Shown one piece after another: positions 56,775 through 64,000 of a stretch of 64,000 nucleotides of DNA. Numbering within the stretch: the first letter of the stretch is position 1; each line of letters opens with the position of its first letter. The notes beneath the pieces are model-generated. The model saw only the letters and a list, made by a program, of their open reading frames with translations, was not told where the DNA came from and ran no database searches. This stretch comes from Okapia johnstoni (Eukaryota > Chordata > Mammalia > Artiodactyla > Giraffidae): positions 80,475,001-80,539,000 of the forward strand of contig CM044313.1 of NCBI GenBank assembly GCA_024291935.2, in the 5' to 3' direction. Made by a program: the position numbers and the translations under genes.

Positions 56775-56965
56775 GGGCCAGTGATTCTCAACCAGGGGTG
56801 ACTGCCCCTCAAGGGACATTTGGCAATCCTGACATACAGTTTTGATTGTCATGACTAGGTAGTCCTACCAGCATCTGGGGGGTAGAGGCTGGGGTGATGC
56901 TAAACACCTTACAATGCTCGGGATACCTCTCTCCCCGCAACAAACAATTATCTGGCCTCAACCAC
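56775..56965 (+). repeat. hAT-type DNA transposon relic
   Basis: CAGTGATTCTCAACCAGGGG, CAAGGGACATTTGGCAATCC and CACCTTACAATGCTCGGGAT show the same element type as 38033-38506. Confidence 0.78.
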
Positions 56966-57110
56966 CAATCTTGCATTAGCCACATGTGGCTATTGAGCAC
57001 TGAAAATGTGGCCAGTGAGACTGAGGAACTGAATTTCAAAATTTAATTTTAGATATCAAGTGCCAGTAGCTAGTGGATATCACATAGAACAGTGCAGCTC
57101 TTACACAAAG
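56966..57110. repeat. Second DNA-transposon-like relic
   Basis: TTAGCCACATGTGGCTATTG (itself an inverted repeat) and CATAGAACAGTGCAGCTC resemble the ends of another short mammalian DNA transposon directly abutting the previous one. Confidence 0.5.
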
Positions 57111-57233
57111 GCTCTCTAAATATTGTTTAGCAAAGAAAGAACGTGTCTAGGCCAAATTATCCACCATTCTCCTACAACAATTTACTCACAGAGAAGACAC
57201 TGGTTTTATCTTTTATTACAAATCAAATTTCCT

Positions 57234-57362
57234 GAGACTTCCCTGGTGGTCTAGTGGTTAAGACTCCACACTTTCAAGGCAGGGGGCGTGGGTTTGATCC
57301 CTGGTCAGAGAACTAGGATCCCACATGCCACGTGGTGTGGCCAAAAAAATAATAATAATAAA
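57234..57362 (+). repeat. CHR-type SINE, short form
   Basis: GACTTCCCTGGTGGTCTAGT, GTTAAGACTCCACACTTTCA, GTGGGTTTGATCCCTGGTCA and a tail of AATAATAAT units identify it. Confidence 0.92.
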
Positions 57363-59022
57363 ATAAATTCACATGTCTTAAAAAATTACTCATAAAAAAC
57401 AAATCAGGCTTCCTATTGAAGGGGAACAGAACAAATACATCGCCCAAGGTACAAGCGTTTGTCAGTAGAATCGCAGGCTTTACTTAACGACAAAATGAAG
57501 CAAACACTAAGAGAAATGGATTGCAGCTTACTTCCCTCCAGATTGCATTTTACAAGCCACAACAAAACTAAAAACGTTTACTGAAGCACATTTCCAACCA
57601 GTTATTCCTATCGACATCATCCCAACTGCTCCATTATTAGTGCTGTCTTTTAAAATCCTTCCCTAACTTAAACTGACCCAATTAAAACTGATTGGGAAGA
57701 TCAAAAGGATATTAAATCTCAGAGGACATGATTGAAAGTACTTAAGCAAAGAAAGGCCACATGAAAGGATTTTCCTTCTCAGTGCAACCAAGGCACTAAA
57801 CTCTTGGTTGAGAAAAATCTGATTGCAGGGGCTCCCTAAAATTAGTTACATGTGCATCTGTTACTGGACACACATTCCTGTGCCAGACACACAGCGAGGC
57901 CCAAGAAACTGAAATGTTGGAATCTGGCACAGAGAAAGGTTTATCACAGGGCAATGCAAGGCGAAAGGGTGGTTCGTGGCTCCCCCAAAACTCTGAACTC
58001 CCTGAAGGTTTCAGCAAAGCATTTCTAAAGGTCAGGTGAGGGAGGGGCGTCCCAGGGTATGTGATCAGCTCCTGCACAATTCTCTCATTGGTTGATGGGT
58101 GGTTAACAGCATCTGTTCCTAGGGGCCAGAAGGTCTGGGGCCTCCGTGCTCCTGATCATCAAGTAGTTCTTCCATTTAGTGGTGGTTTTCTAGCATTTGA
58201 AAAACTCAGGAAATATGTAGGAGATACTATTATTTGGGTACTTCAGAAAGGACCTACAGCAGAGGATATGGGGAACGGGTCTGTCCTGGGAGGCCCCATG
58301 GCGTCCTGCTCAGTTACAAAGGTGCTGGGAGCGTGGTTGTGCTGCAGAAGCCATGGAAGGGTTGCGTGCCACATACATGTGCACACACACTCCATACCTT
58401 GCCCCAGGCATTTCTTCTATCTGGCTGTTTCTGAATTGTATCATGTATAACAAACTGACACTAGTAAGTGAAGTGTCTTTCTGGGTTCTGTCTGGTATTT
58501 CTAGTGAATTATCAAACCTGGGCAAGGGGCTGTGGGAACCCTTGGACTTTACACAGCTGGTCAATGAGACATATGGTTGGCCGAGGACTTGAAACTGGCA
58601 TCTGCAGTGAGGGCAATCTTGTGGGACTGAGCCCTTTAACCTGTGGAATCAGATGTTAACTCCAGGGCATTAGTGTCAGAACTGAACTGAATTGTTGGAC
58701 ACCCAATTTTTGTCAGGAAAGTTGGAAAACTTTCTTCATATGAAGGACACCCTACCCTCATATCTGGTATTGTAAACAGATAGGTTAGGGGATCCCTGGA
58801 GAAAGAAATCCAGGAACTTTCTTGACAAAAGAGAAGCCATTCTGTCCTAAGCCATTTTGTGATCTGAGTCTGGCCACAGTGCTTGCCCTTGAACAAGTCT
58901 CAGTAATCAGGGAAAACAAGGAATGCAGAAACAGAAAAAGGCAAACAACAGCGCAGTGACAAAGCAGAGTCCTAGTTCCTCCTCAGGGGATAGACATAAA
59001 AACAACAACACATCTTTGAGAA

Positions 59023-59222
59023 GGGCTTCCCTGGTGGTTCAGACGGTAGGTAAAGAATCTGCCTGCAATGCAGGAGACCTAGGTTCGATCCCTGGGTAGA
59101 GAAGGGAATGGCTACACGCTCCAGTATTCTTGCCTGGAGAAGAAGTCCATGGACAGAGGAAACTCGCAGGCTATAGTCCATGGGGTCGCAAAGAGTCAGA
59201 CACGACTGAGCAACTGACTGAT
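59023..59222 (+). repeat. Bov-tA SINE
   Basis: GGGCTTCCCTGGTGGTTCAG to CACGACTGAGCAACTGACTG is a complete copy with a small GTAG duplication near the head. Confidence 0.95.
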
Positions 59223-59386
59223 TCACATACCTGCAGGAACTAAGGCCCCCACCCAGGTGGAGGATGGAATGATGATGTTGACCCTCCTTGACTTCAATTA
59301 ACTAAAGCTTGGATTCTGTTGATCTTTACACCCCAATTCTATGCTGAGTTCTCCTCTGCTCAAGCTCCTGCAGGAATATGAATGTT

Positions 59387-59577
59387 GTTAAGTCATTAGG
59401 TCATGTCCAGTTCTTTGTGGCTCCACGGACTGCAGCATGCTCGGCTCCTCTGTACTCCACTATCTCCCAAAGTTTGTTCAAATTCATGAGTCAGTGATGC
59501 CATCCAACCATCTGGTCCTTTGCTGTCCCTTTCTCCTCCTGCTCTCAGTCTTTCCCAGCATCAGGGTCTTTTCCAGT
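59387..59577 (-). repeat. BovB 3-prime fragment, minus strand
   Basis: The plus strand reads CAGTGATGCCATCCAACCAT, CTTTCCCAGCATCAGGGTCT and ends TTTTCCAGTG, the reverse complement of the BovB 3-prime end. Confidence 0.9.
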
Positions 59578-60689
59578 GGAATATGGATGTACCCTTAGCT
59601 TAAAATTTCCCCCATTTGGCTGTTGGGGAGGCACTGGTTTGGGTGAGATTCCCAGTGTTCTCCTTACTTGCTTCAATAATTAACCCTTCCTTCTCCAGAT
59701 CTCTGGCTTGGTTGTGTCTATTGGCTCAACACCCATGATGGGTAAAGTGTGAACTTTTGCCACAACATTCCAAAGTAATTCGCTCACATTCTGGAATTGA
59801 GGAAGATTTTGGGAGCCCACGTTCACATCAGTAAGTCCTCTCTTGCCACTTTCATGGAATTCCTCTCCCTTATTGGCAATCCCAATAAGGCAGGCTCAGG
59901 GCAGACTCAGCTCTGACTCATACTGGGCTCCTGGCCCCCTTACAACAGTGTTTTCAACCTTGTACTGGTTAATCCAACATTAAAGTATATATATATAAAG
60001 AAAATTTAAGCATCACATGCATAATATGTAATAAGGCTAAACATTCCATGAAACTTTTAAATATGTAGTGAATCGTGGTATAAAATATATTTCTTACTGG
60101 GGTATCACAATAAAAAATAAATGGACGTCACTGCTTCAGAGTGCAGTAATCCCATCCCTCCGCCCACAGAGGGGCAGCCTTCTAATGCCCAGCATACACC
60201 CTGCAGGCACTTCCAGCCTTTCCTGGTGACCTCTCTGTGCTTCTCCTCCCAAGGGCCCACCCACTCACCTCCACTGAAGCCTGCAGTCTAGACTGGATGA
60301 AATATCGCGTCCTGGCTTTTGTGTGCCAGCTCAGCATGTACTCATTTTGTCTCCAGCTCCCTCAAGGCACTGACAACAGCCTTTATTTCTTACCCCCGTG
60401 GTGCCGAGTAAATGCTCAGTATCTGCTGATTTTAGTAGGAGTTTCTTCCACAATCTCTGACTTGGGAAATGTTTTTTTCATTTCTAAAACTCTTTCATCC
60501 TTTTGCAAAAAAACTTATTTAATCATGTTTCAGATTTTTTTTTTTTTTACACACAAGCTAAACAAATCCAGCTCCCTCAACTTTTCTTTCTAAGGCCAAT
60601 TTTCCAAGATTTTAATCTTAGATACACTTCCTCCAAATCTTTTCCCAACCAAAGATCCATGCTTCATCAATTCATCAGGGTAAATCCAG

Positions 60690-60860
60690 TGTCTCCCAGT
60701 CACGGGAATGGTCTGGGAACTGGTTAAATACACAGAGTCCCCCCAGGCCTCATCCTGGAGGTTCTGGTCTCAGTGAGCTGGGGGGTGGAGCTGGGGAGAG
60801 AGCCCTGGACTGATCCAGGTTCAATAACTGCTCTGATTACAAGTTTGGGGACAACCGGAA
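60690..60860. repeat. Possible MER5/MER20-like hAT relic
   Basis: GTGTCTCCCAGTCACGGGAA and CTGGGAACTGGTTAAATACA, with TGGTCTCAGTGAGCTGGGG, resemble a diverged hAT element. The call is weak. Confidence 0.4.
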
Positions 60861-61049
60861 CCCATGCTAAGGCTAAGCAGAGAATTTACTTGAAAGAATT
60901 TTCTTCCTCCACAAAGCGTTATTAAGGACAGGGATGGGAGAAGAGAAGAATTCTTCACTTTTGCCTCATGGAAGTTAAGTATTTCACTCCCTACAAAAGC
61001 TTAATAAATATACTAGGCTTTCCCTAGGAGTTGCATGTGGAACCCATGT

Positions 61050-61560
61050 ATAAGACATGTATAAAATGTTAATGAAAGCATTGCTCATAATAGGCAAAAT
61101 TTACAAATAATCAAATATTCAATAACAGAAGATAAATAAATTACAATACAACCAAGCAATGGACTACAACACTGCAATGAAACTGAATGAACTACAACTG
61201 CATGCAACAACATGGACAGACAGTTAAAACAATATTGGTGAAAGTAGCTTCCCTTGGGGTTCAGCTGGTAAAATTCTGCCTGCAGTGTGGGAGACCTGGG
61301 TTAGATCCCTGGGTTGGGAAGATCTCCTGGAAAAGGGAAACGCTATCTACTCTAGTATTCTGGCCTGGAGAATTCCATGGGCTGTATAGTCCATGGGGTT
61401 GCAAAGAGTCGGGCACAACTGAGCAACTTTCACTAACTAACTAATAAGCAAGACATCAAAGAACACAATAGTATGACTGTGCGTGTATAAAGATAAAAAT
61501 AGGAAAAACGGATCCATATTGTTTAACGGTACATATATATAAAGATGGTAAAACCATAAA
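61050..61560 (+). repeat. L1M fragment split by a SINE
   Basis: GCATTGCTCATAATAGGCAA and GCAACAACATGGACAGACAG before the SINE and CAATAGTATGACTGTGCGTG after it follow the L1M 3-prime text in order. Confidence 0.75.
61247..61431 (+). repeat. Bov-tA SINE nested in L1M
   Basis: GCTTCCCTTGGGGTTCAGCT to GGCACAACTGAGCAACTTTC, with a deletion near GCTGTATAGTCCATGG compared with the other copies. Confidence 0.93.
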
Positions 61561-61692
61561 GAAAAGCACAAGGTTACCATAGAAGTCAGGATAGTAGTTT
61601 GGGTAGAGGCATGGCATCTGATCAGAAAGGGACATGTTCCAGAGTCTGGCTCAATTTCCTGACCTGGTTAGTGCCTCTTGCAGATGTTCACT

Positions 61693-61925
61693 GGGCTTCC
61701 CAGGTGATTGTGGTAAAGAACCCGTCTGTCAGTGCAGGAGGCGCAAGAGACACAAGACATATGGGTTTGATCCCTGGGTCAGAAAGATTCCCTGGAGGAG
61801 GGCATGGCAACTCACTCCAGTATTTTTGTCTGGAGACTCCCATGAACAGAGGAGACTGGTGGGCAACAGTCCATGGGATCACAAACAGTCAGACACAACT
61901 GGAGCAACACAGTCTGCATCACGCA
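61693..61925 (+). repeat. Bov-tA SINE with 12-bp target duplication
   Basis: The element starts GGGCTTCCCAGGTGATTGTG and ends ACAACTGGAGCAACACAGTC plus a short tail. CAGATGTTCACT at 61681-61692 is repeated exactly at 61926-61937. Confidence 0.95.
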
Positions 61926-62448
61926 CAGATGTTCACTAAAGGCTATGTTCTCGCTTATTGCACTTTTCTCTACATGTGATTTATTCCACACACACCACAC
62001 ACACACAGAGTTTAGAAAGAAGACCTGTGGTTCATTTTCTGGTCAAACCAACACCAGATCAAATGCCTTTGGAAGGTTTGCATTCTTACTTGCTATCTTC
62101 TTGTCTCTACACTGAACGGAGCCTGCTGTCAAAATACAGTTGTTAGGAGGCCACATAAACCTCCAGGAGAATCTGATAAACATATGGACTTTACTCAGAA
62201 AAATGCACAAACACACAAACGTGTGCATTCAAAAGAGGGTTCTCCAGCTTAAATCCCTACCCCCAGCCCATCCATAAGACCAAATTAAGAATTCCTGGCA
62301 TAGAAAAAGACACACTTCAGATTTTTAGTGCTTCTGAGTTGAAATTCCAGCACCACAACCTCCCATTTAGGTGGTATGGAGCATGTCATTCACATCTGAG
62401 TCTCTCTATTCCTATCAGTAAACGAAGGAATTCTACCTGGTTATATAT

Positions 62449-62640
62449 TGTAGTTGTTTAGTCGCTAAACAACTTATGACCACGTGGACTATAGACTGCC
62501 AGGCTCCTCTGTCCATGAGATTTCTCCAGGCTAGAATACTGGAGTGGGTAGCCATTCCTTTCTCCAGGGGATCTTCCCAACCCAGGTGTCGAACCCATGT
62601 CTCCTGCACCGGAAGGTGGATTCTTTACTGCTCAGCCTGA
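62449..62640 (-). repeat. Bov-tA SINE, minus strand
   Basis: The plus strand reads TAGTTGTTTAGTCGCTAAAC, GCCAGGCTCCTCTGTCCATG and TTTACTGCTCAGCCTGATA, a reversed copy with a deletion in the GTCCGACTCTT region. Confidence 0.92.
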
Positions 62641-63852
62641 TATAAAGGGACTGGCACATATAAGGCATCAAAAAAAAAAAAATGGTGATTATGATTAGGC
62701 TTGAATTAGATGATCTGCACTGTTCCATTTTTGGTTTATGCTCTGAGTCTTTCAAAATGTACAAATTAGTAGGGATGGTTCACAACCCCTTCAAAGGCAG
62801 TCAACGCCTTAAATTTGCAAATTTTCTACTATGCTCCTTAAAAAAAAAAGAAAAAAACACATTTTAAAGGGCTCTAGAGAAGACATTTGCAGACATGAAA
62901 TTAACTATTTTAGTGACTGTGGCTCACTTCTCCAGGAGACTGTTTAAACAGACACTATTTCAACAGAGCACGCTGGGCCCCATTTGCAAGTTCAGGAAGC
63001 CATATGTTATGCTGCGGAGACATGTGTAATGTGTCAGCTATGAAGGGCAGCATGTGGGAAAGGCAGACCTTACCTTCCATGTGGGCTCCAAACATTCCTG
63101 CTAATATATCACATAGGGGATTTTCAATGGCTGGCCTGTAACTGTCCTATTCATCAAATCATTTCCAAATGACACTCACTTATTAAGAGCTTTTCCTTCA
63201 AGCTTGGCGTTTTGAAAGTCTAGCGTGCCTCCTGCCAGGATAGCAGAGACCCTGTCAACCACGTGATGAGCACTGGGCTTTGGCAATTGACAGTGTCTGC
63301 CCCTGGCCAGACATGGCATCACCTTCTTTTATTTTGGTTTAATCACTGGGAACTGAAAAACCAGTGGAAACTGAGTGGTCACAGGCATCGGGCTAGTGGG
63401 CAGGTTTGAGTTTTGGAATACACCAGCCCAAACCAAAATAATCCAGTGGCCCAGAGTGATCCAGGAAGAGAAAGTCTTTGATTTCCTTTAGGAAAAATGC
63501 TGAAAACCCTAAGGATCAAACACTTGCATAGCTCCTGTTGGATGGAGCTTGAGCAGCCATCTGGAGAAGTCTATTTGAGAGATTATCTTTGGAAAGATGG
63601 CATTTCTCTCTCTAGTTTATGGAAAGGAGACTGTTTTGCCAAAACAATCAGTTAGGCTAAAATGAGCATTAGACAAAAGAGACACCGTTTTCACCACTGG
63701 GAAGGCCTCAGATTCATACCATCCGGGGAGAAACAAAGAACACATGGCTCTCATTTTAAGAAAGAAGACAAGAAGCTGACACACTTCAAGCCAGATGATA
63801 TTTCTCCCTGTTGAGTGTAACAGTCAGTAATTATTAGATATCTACCTAATAG

Positions 63853-64000
63853 GTGTGCTAAGGTGCTTAGTCGCTCAGTCGTGTCCGACTCTTTGCGACC
63901 CTACAGACTGCAGCCTGCCAGGCTTCTCTATCCGTGGAATTCTCCAGGCAAGAATAATGGAGTGAATAGTCATTTCCTTCCCCAGGGGATCTTCCCCATT
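63853..64000 (-). repeat. Bov-tA/Bov-A2 SINE, minus strand, cut by the window edge
   Basis: GTGTGCTAAGGTGCTTAGTC, CTCAGTCGTGTCCGACTCTT and CCAGGCAAGAATAATGGAGT are the reversed SINE 3-prime part. The head lies beyond 64000. Confidence 0.94.

Larger units (their letters stand above)
54965..64000 (-). other. RAI14 5-prime intron, partial
   Basis: This intron sequence is upstream of the first visible coding exon. Repeats are listed separately. I recognise nothing in 55000-56560, 57370-59020, 59580-60680 and 62660-63850 apart from A/T runs and scattered ORFs with no family resemblance. No start-codon exon was found. Confidence 0.8.

Noticed and set aside
1..64000. A novel multi-gene system
   Set aside because: Every coding signal with support belongs to RAI14 or to known transposable elements; no cluster of unknown genes was seen on either strand.

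Overview
The window is intronic and exonic DNA from a ruminant, most likely a bovid such as cattle or a close relative. The evidence is a dense set of repeats found only in ruminants: Bov-tA/Bov-A2 SINEs, a long BovB (RTE-type) LINE copy, artiodactyl tRNA-Glu-derived CHR SINEs and artiodactyl L1 3-prime ends. They sit on an AT-rich vertebrate background with one canonical spliced gene. I cannot decide between cow, yak, sheep or goat from the sequence.

One protein-coding gene is present, on the minus strand: RAI14 (ankycorbin / NORPEG), an ankyrin-repeat and coiled-coil protein of the actin cortex. I placed 14 consecutive coding exons between 1181 and 54964. All have GT donors and AG acceptors and every phase joins correctly. 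Together they give 2763 nt, or 921 codons, corresponding to residues 13-933 of the 980-residue human protein as I remember it. The first coding segment (about 12 codons, plus 5-prime UTR and promoter) lies beyond 64000. The last segment (about 47 codons, stop and 3-prime UTR) lies before position 1. The gene reads right to left, with ankyrin repeats in the exons from 54964 down to 12399, a proline-rich linker with a basic NLS-like patch at 12145-7225, and coiled coil from 4781 down to 1181.

Layout: 1-16 kb holds thirteen of the fourteen exons except the three at 19.8, 29.9 and 54.9 kb, with mostly short introns. A 10 kb intron (19860-29814), a 24.9 kb intron (29904-54833) and a partial 5-prime intron (54965-64000) make up most of the rest. 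These large introns are packed with repeats: about 20 Bov-tA/Bov-A2 SINEs, 8 or more CHR SINEs, several L1M and L1 3-prime fragments, five BovB pieces, MIR and L2-like relics and hAT-type DNA transposon relics.

I found no second protein-coding gene, RNA gene, CRISPR array or undescribed multi-gene system. The points that deserve a second look are sequence-level: a 4-nt tandem splice donor and a NAGNAG acceptor in RAI14; frame-neutral 87-nt exons; a BovB copy scrambled by an inverted duplication and several local duplications; a palindromic TG/TA/CA microsatellite; a template-switch-like hairpin inside a SINE; a small GC-box/CpG patch in the large intron; and inverted SINE pairs that could shape RAI14 pre-mRNA.
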